From Christensenella sp964494645 (GTDB taxonomy: Bacteria; Bacillota; Clostridia; Christensenellales; Christensenellaceae), in NCBI GenBank assembly GCA_964494645.1, contig CAZBSH010000016.1, forward strand, positions 1-45,352: a stretch of 45,352 nucleotides of DNA, given 5' to 3'. The notes beneath the pieces were generated by a model. The model searched no databases, was not told the DNA's origin, and worked only from the letters and a program-made list of their open reading frames with translations. A program made the position numbers and the translations under genes. Positions 7,438 through 14,790 of the stretch are shown piece after piece. Each line of letters starts with the position of its first letter. Position 1 is the stretch's first letter.

Positions 7438-8592
7438 ATGGAAAAGATATATTTGGATTATGCGGCAACGACGTATGTAAGGGATGAAGTCTTTGAAGCA
7501 ATGAAGCCTTATTTCCTGAATTTTTTTGGGAATCCATCGAGCTTATATGCAAGTGGAAGACAAGCGGCGACAGCACTTTTAAAGGCGCGTGAAAGGATTG
7601 CGCAAAGCCTGGGGGCGGCGCATAGAAATGAAATATATTTTACGGCATGCGGGACAGAGAGCGATAATTGGAGCTTGACAGGGGTCATGGAGGCTAACGA
7701 AGAGAAAGGTAAGCACATGATCACGACGGCGGCAGAGCACCATGCCGTGTTGTATGCCGCAAGAAATCTTGAAGAGCGCGGATATGAAGTGACGATATTG
7801 CCGGTGGACAAATTCGGCGCGGTGAGTGCAAAACAGGTGAAAGAAGCATTGCGCGAAGATACTGTGCTGGTGTCCGTTATCTATGCGAACAATGAGGTAG
7901 GGACGATAAACCCCATCGGTGAGATTGGCGAGATGACGCGAAAAGCGGGGGTGCTTTTTCATACGGATGCGGTGCAGGCGGTGGGAAGCATACCGATTGA
8001 TGTGCAAAAAGAAAATATTGATCTATTGTCACTGTCGGCACATAAGTTTTACGGACCTAAGGGTGTTGGCGCGCTTTATGTACGCGAGGGCGTGAAACTA
8101 TCGCCTTTGTTATATGGAGGCGCACAGGAGAGAAAAAGGCGCGCGGGAACAGAAAATGTTCCGGAGATTATGGGCATGGCGGAAGCGCTTTCGCTCTGCG
8201 TACGGGAAATGGACCGTGAAGGGAAGCGGCTTGCGGCTTTGCGGGATTATATGATTGGTCGAGCAAAAGAACGACTCCCAAGGGCTGTTTTGAATGGGCA
8301 TGTCACTGAGCGGCTGCCAAACAATGTAAATATTTCCTTGAAAGGAATTGAATCGGAAGCAGCACTTTTGAGTTTGGATATGGCAGGGATAGAGTGCTCA
8401 AGTGGATCTGCTTGTACGAGTGGATCGCTGGAACCTTCACATGTATTGCTTGCCATGGGAAAATCCCCGGACGAAATAAGGTGTGCGCTGCGTTTTACAA
8501 TGGGAAAAACAACGACAAAAGAGCAGATAGATATTGTGATCGCGCAGTTAGAAGAGCTGCAGCGTCGAGCAGACCGGCTTGAAAAAAGCTGA
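7438..8592 (+). CDS. cysteine desulfurase (NifS/IscS type)
   Basis: This is a PLP-dependent enzyme that removes sulfur from cysteine as a persulfide for iron-sulfur clusters, thiamine or tRNA thiolation. The 384-residue protein has the start YLDYAATT, the NPSSLY block, the PLP lysine Lys203 in SLSAHKFYGPKG and the active-site Cys326 in SSGSACTSGSLEPSHVL. The long loop after the cysteine start marks it as class I. The ATG at 7438 follows AGGAA, seven bases upstream; an in-frame TTG at 7420 is less likely. No IscU/NifU scaffold or MnmA thiolase is next to it, so its acceptor cannot be read from context. Confidence 0.94.
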   Translation: MEKIYLDYAATTYVRDEVFEAMKPYFLNFFGNPSSLYASGRQAATALLKARERIAQSLGAAHRNEIYFTACGTESDNWSLTGVMEANEEKGKHMITTAAEHHAVLYAARNLEERGYEVTILPVDKFGAVSAKQVKEALREDTVLVSVIYANNEVGTINPIGEIGEMTRKAGVLFHTDAVQAVGSIPIDVQKENIDLLSLSAHKFYGPKGVGALYVREGVKLSPLLYGGAQERKRRAGTENVPEIMGMAEALSLCVREMDREGKRLAALRDYMIGRAKERLPRAVLNGHVTERLPNNVNISLKGIESEAALLSLDMAGIECSSGSACTSGSLEPSHVLLAMGKSPDEIRCALRFTMGKTTTKEQIDIVIAQLEELQRRADRLEKS

Positions 8593-8620
8593 AAAAGGGC
8601 AAAGTGTGGGAATATATTGA

Positions 8621-8649
8621 TTTACAGATCACGGGAAGTAAGCTATAAT
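8621..8649 (+). promoter_or_regulatory. vegetative promoter for ireB
   Basis: TTTACA at 8621-8626 and a consensus TATAAT at 8644-8649 are separated by 17 bases. The ireB ATG follows 46 bases later. Confidence 0.75.
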
Positions 8650-8695
8650 GAAATAAGAATCGTATAGGCATGGCAGAATAGCGTGGAGGCGAAAA

Positions 8696-8950
8696 ATGTC
8701 TGATTTTGATAAAACAATGCAATTTAATTTTGATAAGGAATTGGAAAATCCTGTTCGTGGAATCATTCGTATTGTAAGCGAGGCGATGCGCGAAAAGGGG
8801 TATGATCCGGTAAACCAGTTGATTGGATATATTGTTTCCGGAGATCCGACATACATTACAGGATATAAAAATGCCCGTTCGCTGATTGCGAGCGTTGACC
8901 GGGATGAACTTTTGGAAGAACTGGTCAGTTTCTATATCAAGCAAATATAG
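8696..8950 (+). CDS. ireB: IreB family regulatory phosphoprotein (UPF0297)
   Basis: This is a small cytosolic protein of the UPF0297 family. In Enterococcus the member IreB is phosphorylated by the PASTA-domain kinase IreK and affects cephalosporin resistance. The 84 residues match the family along their length, including FDKELENPVRGIIRIVSEAM, NQLIGYIVSGDPTYI and NARSLI. Two early Thr/Ser positions (near residue 7) are candidates for phosphorylation by analogy. GGAGG precedes the start. The gene heads the conserved trio ireB-ruvX-DUF1292. No kinase gene of this type is in the window. Confidence 0.93.
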   Translation: MSDFDKTMQFNFDKELENPVRGIIRIVSEAMREKGYDPVNQLIGYIVSGDPTYITGYKNARSLIASVDRDELLEELVSFYIKQI

Positions 8951-8959
8951 CGGGATTTG

Positions 8960-8992
8960 ATCACGCCCTCCGGTGTTTGGGCGTGATTTTTT
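8960..8992 (+). terminator. terminator or attenuator between ireB and ruvX
   Basis: ATCACGCCC (8960-8968) and GGGCGTGAT (8979-8987) form a perfect stem with a 10-base loop and a T-run. The ruvX ribosome site starts five bases later, so the hairpin probably reduces read-through in the trio; no separate ruvX promoter is evident. Confidence 0.8.
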
Positions 8993-9008
8993 GAATGGGA
9001 GAGAAAAT

Positions 9009-9425
9009 TTGGCAAGGATCGTAGGCCTCGATGTAGGTGATAAAAGGATTGGGATCGCGCTTTCTGATTTATTGATGATTACTGCGCAAGGGTTGGAGAC
9101 ATATACAAGGACGGAAGAGCAGAAAGATATTCAGTACCTTGCGGAGCTGATCGAAAAAAATGACGTCGATAAGATTGTATGCGGTTTGCCCAAGAACATG
9201 AATGGAACATTGGGAGAGCAGGCGCAAAAGGTGCAGGATTTCGCGGAAAAGCTGAAAACAGCAAGTGGAAAACAGCTGATATACTGGGACGAACGTTTGA
9301 CGACAAAAAGTGCGCACAGGACACTGATCGAGGCGGATATGAGCCGCAAAAAGCGCAAACAGGTTGTGGATAAAGTTGCTGCCGTTTATATCCTTCAGGG
9401 ATATATGGACAGCATATCGATATGA
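9009..9425 (+). CDS. ruvX: Holliday junction resolvase-like protein RuvX/YqgF
   Basis: RuvX/YqgF has an RNase H-like fold and acts on 16S rRNA 5' processing and possibly on Holliday junctions. From the TTG at 9009 the protein has 138 residues, the standard length. Catalytic-type motifs are visible: VGLDVGDKRIGIALSD near the start, IVCGLPKNMNGT, the DERLTT block and a C-terminal VVDKVAAVYILQGY with the last acidic residue. GGGAG at 8997-9001 lies seven bases before the TTG, which fits better than the upstream in-frame ATGs located in the terminator hairpin. Confidence 0.94.
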   Translation: MARIVGLDVGDKRIGIALSDLLMITAQGLETYTRTEEQKDIQYLAELIEKNDVDKIVCGLPKNMNGTLGEQAQKVQDFAEKLKTASGKQLIYWDERLTTKSAHRTLIEADMSRKKRKQVVDKVAAVYILQGYMDSISI

Positions 9426-9452
9426 AATGAAATCAGGAAAGGAAACAAGATA

Positions 9453-9740
9453 ATGAGCGAAGAATTGAATTTGATTGAAATGCAGGATGAGGATGGCAAT
9501 GTATTGCAATTTGAACATCTGTTGACGTTTGAGGTGGATGATAGCTTTTATGTTGCGTTTACGCCCGTCGAAAAAATGGAAGAGTTTGACGTAGGGGAAG
9601 TGCTGATCATGCGCATTGAAGAAGGCGACGACGGGGATGTTTATGTGCCGATCGAGACGGAGCAGGAATTAGACGAGCTCTGGGGCATTTTCCAGCAGCT
9701 TTACTATGAAGGTGATGAAGAAGAGGAGGGCGAGGAATAA
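9453..9740 (+). CDS. DUF1292 family protein (YrzB-like)
   Basis: This is a short, very acidic protein of unknown function. The 95 residues contain the family core: DEDGNVLQFEHLLTFEVDD, YVAFTPVE, and VPIETEQELDELWGIFQ. The tail is a run of Glu and Asp. Members are usually found directly after ireB and ruvX, as here. A ribosome site (AGGAAAGGAAAC) precedes the ATG. Expression with ireB suggests a joint role, but no activity is known to me. Confidence 0.88.
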   Translation: MSEELNLIEMQDEDGNVLQFEHLLTFEVDDSFYVAFTPVEKMEEFDVGEVLIMRIEEGDDGDVYVPIETEQELDELWGIFQQLYYEGDEEEEGEE

Positions 9741-9745
9741 TATCC

Positions 9746-9775
9746 TTGCATTCCGTATTTTCTTTGTGGTATAAT
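9746..9775 (+). promoter_or_regulatory. strong vegetative promoter for rpsB-tsf
   Basis: TTGCAT at 9746-9751 and TATAAT at 9770-9775 lie 18 bases apart, and TGG before the -10 makes it extended. It begins six bases after the DUF1292 stop. Confidence 0.8.
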
Positions 9776-9781
9776 ATCAAA

Positions 9782-9877
9782 CGATAACGCACTCGGAGCG
9801 GATTTCAGCACTCGTGCCGGAAACGGTGACGCTGGAGGTAAAGCCCGAGGAGGCATAAACGAGGAGGTTTATTTAAT
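9782..9877 (+). promoter_or_regulatory. structured rpsB leader, possible S2 autoregulatory element
   Basis: The roughly 96-base leader can fold as one nested hairpin: CTCGG 9792-9796 with CCGAG 9845-9849, CAGC 9806-9809 with GCTG 9831-9834, and TGCCG 9815-9819 with CGGTG 9824-9828 around a GAAA tetraloop. GAGGAGG occurs twice, at 9847-9853 partly inside the outer helix and at 9861-9867, ten bases before the ATG. Ribosomal protein operons are often controlled by such leaders; binding of S2 is inference. Confidence 0.35.
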
Positions 9878-10720
9878 ATGTCAGTTATTTCAATGAAACA
9901 ACTTTTAGAAGCAGGTGTGCATTTTGGACACCAGACCCGCCGTTGGAATCCGAAGATGAAACGGTTCATCTTTACGGAAAGAAACGGTATCTACATTATC
10001 GATCTTCAGAAAACAGTCAAAGAAGTAGAAAAAGCATACTATTTTGTGCGCGACATTGCTATGGACAATAAGTCGGTGCTTTTTGTAGGTACAAAAAAGC
10101 AGGCGCAGGATTCTATTGAGTCTGAAGCAAAACGCTGTGGTCAGTTTTATGTTGCGAACAGATGGTTGGGCGGCATGCTGACGAACTTCAAAACAATGAG
10201 AAGCCGCGTTGCGAGACTCAACAAGATCGAGGACATGGAAACAAACGGAGATATGGAGCTTCTTCCCAAAAAAGAAGTCATCCAGCTCATGCATGAAAAA
10301 GAAAAACTGCTGAAAAACCTTGGTGGTATCCGTGATATGAAGGATCTGCCGGGCGCGCTTTTCATCGTTGATCCGAGAAAAGAAAGAATTGCGATCGCGG
10401 AAGCAAGAAACCTTGGCATCCCGGTAGTTGCGATCGTGGATACGAATTGTGATCCTGATGAAGTGGACTACCCGATTCCGGGCAATGATGATGCGATTCG
10501 TGCGGTCAAGCTGATTGCTTCTAAGATGGCTGACGCTGTGCTGGAAGGCAAACAGGGCGAACAGATGGAAGACGTGGCAGAAGAGGCGGTCGCGGCAACA
10601 GAAGAGGAGATCGAAGTTGCAGCAGCAGAAGAGATCGCTGAAGAAATCGCGAAGGAAATTCTTCCTGAAGAAGAGGTTGCTGCACAAGAGACCGCAACGC
10701 CAACAGAGGAAGAAAAATAA
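9878..10720 (+). CDS. rpsB: 30S ribosomal protein S2
   Basis: S2 is a structural protein of the small subunit, added late in assembly. The start SVISMKQLLEAGVHFGHQTRRWNPKM and the blocks RWLGGMLTNFKTM, LPGALFIVDPRKE and VAIVDTNCDPDEVDYPIPGNDDA are diagnostic. At 280 residues it is longer than the usual 230-255 because of an Ala/Glu-rich tail from about residue 235, probably a surface extension. It is followed after 29 bases by tsf, the universal partner gene. The start follows the second of two GAGGAGG sequences. Confidence 0.98.
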   Translation: MSVISMKQLLEAGVHFGHQTRRWNPKMKRFIFTERNGIYIIDLQKTVKEVEKAYYFVRDIAMDNKSVLFVGTKKQAQDSIESEAKRCGQFYVANRWLGGMLTNFKTMRSRVARLNKIEDMETNGDMELLPKKEVIQLMHEKEKLLKNLGGIRDMKDLPGALFIVDPRKERIAIAEARNLGIPVVAIVDTNCDPDEVDYPIPGNDDAIRAVKLIASKMADAVLEGKQGEQMEDVAEEAVAATEEEIEVAAAEEIAEEIAKEILPEEEVAAQETATPTEEEK

Positions 10721-10749
10721 TAGTTTTATAATATTTGGAGGGAATATCC

Positions 10750-11397
10750 ATGATTTCAGCAAGTGATGTAAAAACACTGCGCGAAAGATCGGGCGCAGGT
10801 ATGATGGATTGCAAGAATGCGCTTACCGAAGCGAATGGTGATCTTGAAAAAGCAAGCGAGATATTACGCGAAAAAGGTCTTGCTGCTGCTGTGAAAAAGG
10901 CAGGCAGAATCGCAGCAGAGGGCGTTGTGGGTTCGTATATCCACATGGGCGGTAAGATCGGCGTATTGGTAGAAGTAAATTGTGAAACGGATTTCGTTGC
11001 GAAGACGGACAATTTTCAGGCTCTTGTGAAGGATATTGCGATGCATATCGCAGCGGCAAACCCGCTTTATGTTTCTGAAGAGGAAGTAGATCCTGCGGTT
11101 TTGGAAAAAGAGAAAGAGATTCTGACAGCGCAAGCGCTTAATGAAGGCAAACCCGCAAATGTTGTCGAAAAAATGGTGGAAGGCAGAATCAAAAAGTATA
11201 AAAAAGAGATTTGTCTACTCGATCAGCCGTTTGTCAAAGATCCGGACAAGACGATCCAGGACCTTTTGAATGAACAGGTCGCAACGATCGGAGAAAAGAT
11301 TTCTATCCGTCGTTTTGCAAGATATGAGATGGGTGAAGGTCTTGAGAAGAGAGAAGACGACTTCCAGAAGGAAGTTATGGAACAAGCCGGGCTGTAA
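10750..11397 (+). CDS. tsf: elongation factor Ts
   Basis: EF-Ts is the nucleotide exchange factor of EF-Tu. The ATG at 10750 gives 215 residues, starting with ISASDVKTLRERSGAGMMDCKNAL and containing the EF-Tu contact sequence VEVNCETDFVAKTD and the C-terminal block LLDQPFVKDPDKTIQDLL. It is of the short, single-core-subdomain form typical of Firmicutes and Thermus rather than the 280-residue E. coli form. GGAGG precedes the start. A strong terminator follows the stop. Confidence 0.97.
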   Translation: MISASDVKTLRERSGAGMMDCKNALTEANGDLEKASEILREKGLAAAVKKAGRIAAEGVVGSYIHMGGKIGVLVEVNCETDFVAKTDNFQALVKDIAMHIAAANPLYVSEEEVDPAVLEKEKEILTAQALNEGKPANVVEKMVEGRIKKYKKEICLLDQPFVKDPDKTIQDLLNEQVATIGEKISIRRFARYEMGEGLEKREDDFQKEVMEQAGL

Positions 11398-11404
11398 GAC
11401 GTTC

Positions 11405-11438
11405 AAAAAGAGAACACATTCGTGTTCTCTTTTTTTTA
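11405..11438 (+). terminator. Rho-independent terminator after tsf
   Basis: A 13-pair stem (11405-11417 with 11422-11434) closes on a four-base ATTC loop and runs into a T tract. It separates rpsB-tsf from pyrH. Confidence 0.92.
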
Positions 11439-11461
11439 GAAAAATATAAGGAGGAAATGTG

Positions 11462-12169
11462 ATGGAACCGAAATATAAAAGAGTAATCATGAAAATCAGC
11501 GGTGAGGCGCTTTGTTCGGAGAAAAATCATCCGCTTGATTTTGATATTGTCAGCAATGTTGCGGATCAGATCATTGAGATCGCGCAGCAGGGGGTAGAGG
11601 TCGGGATCATTGTGGGCGGCGGCAACATTTGGCGCGGCGCACGTGTGGGAGCGCATATGGATCGTACAACCGCAGATTATATGGGAATGCTGGCGACCGT
11701 CATTAATGCGCTTGCGCTGCAAGATGCACTGGAAGAAAAGGGCTTGCAGACGCGTGTGCAGACTGCTATCGAAATGCGTCAGATCGCAGAGCCATATATT
11801 CGCAGAAAAGCAATGAAGCATCTGGAAAAAGGAAGGGTAGTGATCTTTGCATGTGGCACGGGCAACCCATATTTTTCTACGGATACGGCGGCTGCGCTGC
11901 GTGCGGCTGAAATGGAAGTGGATCTTATTATGCTGGCGAAAAATGTGGATGCGGTATATGACAGTGATCCGAAAACAAACCCTGATGCCCAGCGCTTTGA
12001 ATATATTTCCTATATGGATGTCATCAACAAGGGGCTTGCTGTGATGGACAATACGGCAATTACGCTCTGTATGGATAACCACATTCCGATCATTGTGTTT
12101 GGCGTAAATGAGAAGGACAGCATCCAGCGTGTGGTGAGCGGTGAGCAGATCGGGACGACGATCCGGTAA
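11462..12169 (+). CDS. pyrH: uridylate (UMP) kinase
   Basis: PyrH phosphorylates UMP to UDP in pyrimidine nucleotide synthesis and is a hexamer of the amino acid kinase fold. The 235 residues show KRVIMKISGEAL, the nucleotide loop GGGNIWRGA, GTGNPYFSTDTAAALRA and KNVDAVYDSDPK. The ATG at 11462 is seven bases from AGGAGG; the GTG directly before it is only four bases away. No promoter is clear in the short gap after the tsf terminator, so read-through may feed it. Confidence 0.97.
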   Translation: MEPKYKRVIMKISGEALCSEKNHPLDFDIVSNVADQIIEIAQQGVEVGIIVGGGNIWRGARVGAHMDRTTADYMGMLATVINALALQDALEEKGLQTRVQTAIEMRQIAEPYIRRKAMKHLEKGRVVIFACGTGNPYFSTDTAAALRAAEMEVDLIMLAKNVDAVYDSDPKTNPDAQRFEYISYMDVINKGLAVMDNTAITLCMDNHIPIIVFGVNEKDSIQRVVSGEQIGTTIR

Positions 12170-12186
12170 AATTAGGCGAATTGGCA

Positions 12187-12215
12187 TTGTGTTTTATGGC
12201 GGTTTGCGGTACAAT
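12187..12215 (+). promoter_or_regulatory. candidate promoter for frr
   Basis: TTGTGT at 12187-12192 and TACAAT at 12210-12215 lie 17 bases apart in the 109-base gap after pyrH. The -35 is imperfect. Confidence 0.5.
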
Positions 12216-12278
12216 ATTACGTAGAAAATAAAGACCATTTTATGCAATCTGAAAACGATGAAAGGAATGGGTTTTGAT

Positions 12279-12842
12279 ATGCAAATGGAACATGAGGCAC
12301 TAAAGACAGCGGATGAAAAGATGGAGAAGACATTAAATGTCTTGCGTAAGGAATTGATCAGTATCCGTGCGGGGAGGGCGAATGCGCAGCTTCTCGATGG
12401 TATTATGGTAGATTACTACGGTACGCCTACGCCTATTAGCCAGGTAGGAAATATTTCTGCACCTGAGCCGCGGTTGCTTGTGATATCTCTTTGGGATACG
12501 AGCATTTTACACGAGGTAAAAAAAGCGATCCAGACTTCTGATCTTGGCATCAATCCGGCGAATGACGGCAAGGTGATTCGACTGGCGTTCCCCGAAGTAA
12601 CGGGCGAGAAGCGTCAGGAACTTGTGAAGCTCGCCAAGAAAAAGGCAGAGGATTCTAAAATTGCGATTCGCGCGATCCGTAGGGACGCAAACGAAGTGTT
12701 TAAAAAAGAAAAGAAAGCAAGCACGCTTACAGAGGATGATTACGAGCTGTTGGAAAAAGAAATACAGGATCTGACGGACAAAAAGATCAAAAAAGTTGAG
12801 GAAGTATTGCAGGCAAAGGAAAAGGAAATCCTTGAGATATGA
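12279..12842 (+). CDS. frr: ribosome recycling factor
   Basis: RRF splits post-termination ribosomes together with EF-G. The 187-residue product shows the family pattern LRKELISIRAGRANAQLLDGIMVDYYGTPTPISQV, the INPANDGKVIRLAFPEVTGEKR block and a Lys/Glu-rich helical end. The start is uncertain among in-frame ATGs at 12258, 12267, 12279 and 12285. I chose 12279 because AAGGA lies 12 bases upstream and the length then matches the usual 185. The stop overlaps the next start (ATGA). Confidence 0.95.
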   Translation: MQMEHEALKTADEKMEKTLNVLRKELISIRAGRANAQLLDGIMVDYYGTPTPISQVGNISAPEPRLLVISLWDTSILHEVKKAIQTSDLGINPANDGKVIRLAFPEVTGEKRQELVKLAKKKAEDSKIAIRAIRRDANEVFKKEKKASTLTEDDYELLEKEIQDLTDKKIKKVEEVLQAKEKEILEI

Positions 12843-13048
12843 CGCAGCTTTTGGGGATGCCTCTTGATCAAGTTTCTAAGATGCTGGAAGAGGAAGCGAT
12901 TCCTTATAAGGTGATCTATTATCGGTCATATAAACCATATGAAAACGCTGATTCCGTTCGTGTGATATGTGTGCGCGAGATGGATGGGGTATATGAGCTT
13001 ATTGTCGGTGAATTTAAAACAGAAATTGATGAGAGATCCCAAAGCTGA
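12839..13048 (+). CDS. small PASTA-like protein of unknown function
   Basis: This is a 69-residue soluble protein with no signal peptide or membrane segment. Its start overlaps the frr stop as ATGA, so it is translationally coupled. By eye it resembles a single PASTA repeat: LLGMPLDQVSKMLEEEAIPYKV matches the opening strand and helix, and YELIVGEF the closing strand. PASTA domains are normally outside the cell on kinases and penicillin-binding proteins, where they sense muropeptides or lipid II; a lone cytoplasmic copy next to uppS is odd. The resemblance is my pattern reading and no function is claimed. A hairpin overlaps its 3' end. Confidence 0.7.
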   Translation: MTQLLGMPLDQVSKMLEEEAIPYKVIYYRSYKPYENADSVRVICVREMDGVYELIVGEFKTEIDERSQS

Positions 13049-13069
13049 CCGGCTTTGGGATTTCATTTT
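13036..13069 (+). terminator. hairpin terminator between the PASTA-like gene and uppS
   Basis: ATCCCAAAGC (13036-13045) pairs perfectly with GCTTTGGGAT (13052-13061). The TGA stop of the upstream gene lies in the loop. The following T-run is broken (TTTCATTTT), so termination may be partial. Confidence 0.65.
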
Positions 13070-13093
13070 CAATCATACAGAGGAGTGAAGGAT

Positions 13094-13849
13094 TTGGGTC
13101 TTTTTTCAAAAAAGAGAAAAGCGGAACTAACACATTTGGATATGGAGAATTTGCCCGTGCATGTAGCCATTATTATGGATGGCAATGGAAGATGGGCAAA
13201 AAAGCGTATGCTGCCGCGTGTCGCGGGACACCGTGCGGGTACGATCAAGGTAAAGACAATTATACGCATGAGCAGCGATATAGGTATTAAGCATCTGACT
13301 CTTTATGCGTTTTCGACGGAAAACTGGAAGCGCCCGAAAGAAGAAGTCGGAGCGCTGATGGGATTGTTAATAGAATTTTTACAGAAAGAACTTGACGAAA
13401 TGCATGAGAAAAATGTAATATTCAATACCATAGGGGATATTACAAAGCTTCCGAAGGAAGTCATTGAGGTTCTTGAGAATGCAAAAGAAAAGACGAAGAA
13501 CAACACAGGAATGACCCTTAATATAGCTCTCAACTATGGTTCGCGTGCTGAGATCGTGGATGCGGTGAAAAAGATTGCGCAGGATATGAAAGACGGCAGT
13601 ATTGCGGTTGGCGATATTGACGCGCAAATGATTTCTGATCATCTTGAGACAGCGGGGCAACCTGATCCTGATTTGATGATCCGTACAAGTGGGGAAGAAC
13701 GGTTATCCAATTACCTTCTTTATCAGTTGGCGTATGCGGAGTTTTATTTCACGCCGGTCTATTGGCCTGATTTCGACGAAGCGGAATATGAAAAAGCGTT
13801 GATTGAATATCAAGGGCGACAGAGAAGATACGGCGGACTAAAGGGGTAG
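13094..13849 (+). CDS. uppS: undecaprenyl diphosphate synthase (cis-prenyltransferase)
   Basis: UppS elongates farnesyl diphosphate with isopentenyl units to make C55-PP, the lipid carrier for peptidoglycan. The 251 residues carry HVAIIMDGNGRWAKKR with the catalytic Asp, GHRAG, LTLYAFSTENWKRP and the C-terminal signature DLMIRTSGEERLSNYLLYQLAYAE. The TTG at 13094 is eight bases after AGGAG (13081-13085). The GTG at 13085 overlaps that ribosome site and is unlikely. It is followed three bases later by cdsA. Confidence 0.97.
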   Translation: MGLFSKKRKAELTHLDMENLPVHVAIIMDGNGRWAKKRMLPRVAGHRAGTIKVKTIIRMSSDIGIKHLTLYAFSTENWKRPKEEVGALMGLLIEFLQKELDEMHEKNVIFNTIGDITKLPKEVIEVLENAKEKTKNNTGMTLNIALNYGSRAEIVDAVKKIAQDMKDGSIAVGDIDAQMISDHLETAGQPDPDLMIRTSGEERLSNYLLYQLAYAEFYFTPVYWPDFDEAEYEKALIEYQGRQRRYGGLKG

Positions 13850-13852
13850 GAT

Positions 13853-14776
13853 ATGTTAAAACGGATATTGGTTGCGATACCGATTATTGTGATCGTGGCG
13901 CTGGCATTCTTGATACAAAGTTGGGTACTTGCTGTTTTTGCGGTGATTGTGGCGCTGATGAGCCAATTTGAAGTGGTTCGCGCGCTGGACGAAAATAAAA
14001 AACCCGTTGTTAAGTCAATCAGTTTCCTGTTCGCGGGGATGATGGCGATTCTGTTTTTGTTCGAGTTTGCGATAAGACCGGTGTTTATGGGCTTTATGCC
14101 ATCTGGCTTCACGCCGGCTACGGTTCTGGTACTGTTTGTTATCTGTACGATGGCTGCGTTTGTTATTGCGATGTTCTCGAAAAAGCATACGGCGCAAAGC
14201 GTAGGGGATACGGTATTGACCATGGTCTATCCGCAAATGTTTTTTGTTTTGTTCTATGCGTTGATTTTGACGGCAACATATCCACGGTTTGTAACGGATT
14301 GGGTTTCGGCTTCGCTTGCAATAGAACCGTACTATGGAATGCTCATCTTGTTACTGTTGATTTTTTTACCCGCTATGTTTTCGGACACATTTGCGTACTT
14401 TTTTGGAATGGCACTTGGAAAACGGAAGCTGTGCCCTGCCATCAGCCCCAAAAAGACGGTGGTAGGATGTGTGGCGGGAATTGCGGGAGGCGTCGTCGCG
14501 GCGCTTATTATTTGGCTGGTGTTTGATAATATGATCTATATCAATGGGCATTACTTGAGCGCTATGGCACCTTTGGCCAGTTATATGATAGCGGGTGCTG
14601 TTTTGGCAGGGGTATCCCAGTTGGGGGACCTCTCGGCATCATATTTAAAACGTGCACTCAACATCAAGGATTTTGGAAAGTTGCTTCCGGGGCATGGTGG
14701 AGTGGTAGACAGAATGGATAGTATTATATTCTGCATACCCGTCGTGTTTTTATTGTCCATGATGGGGATTATTTAA
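13853..14776 (+). CDS. cdsA: phosphatidate cytidylyltransferase (CDP-diglyceride synthase)
   Basis: CdsA makes CDP-diacylglycerol from CTP and phosphatidic acid, the branch point of phospholipid synthesis. The 307 residues form about eight transmembrane segments and end with the full family signature SASYLKRALNIKDFGKLLPG continuing HGGVVDRMD. The acidic DTFAYFFGMALGKRK motif for metal and CTP binding is also present. The gene sits in the classic uppS-cdsA-dxr order, three bases after uppS. Confidence 0.97.
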   Translation: MLKRILVAIPIIVIVALAFLIQSWVLAVFAVIVALMSQFEVVRALDENKKPVVKSISFLFAGMMAILFLFEFAIRPVFMGFMPSGFTPATVLVLFVICTMAAFVIAMFSKKHTAQSVGDTVLTMVYPQMFFVLFYALILTATYPRFVTDWVSASLAIEPYYGMLILLLLIFLPAMFSDTFAYFFGMALGKRKLCPAISPKKTVVGCVAGIAGGVVAALIIWLVFDNMIYINGHYLSAMAPLASYMIAGAVLAGVSQLGDLSASYLKRALNIKDFGKLLPGHGGVVDRMDSIIFCIPVVFLLSMMGII

Positions 14777-14790
14777 CAGGAGAAATATAT

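Noticed and set aside
9905..10777. 290-codon minus-strand open frame over rpsB
   Set aside because: It is the shadow of rpsB; its product is a low-complexity Phe/Cys-rich chain with no known domain and no ribosome site.
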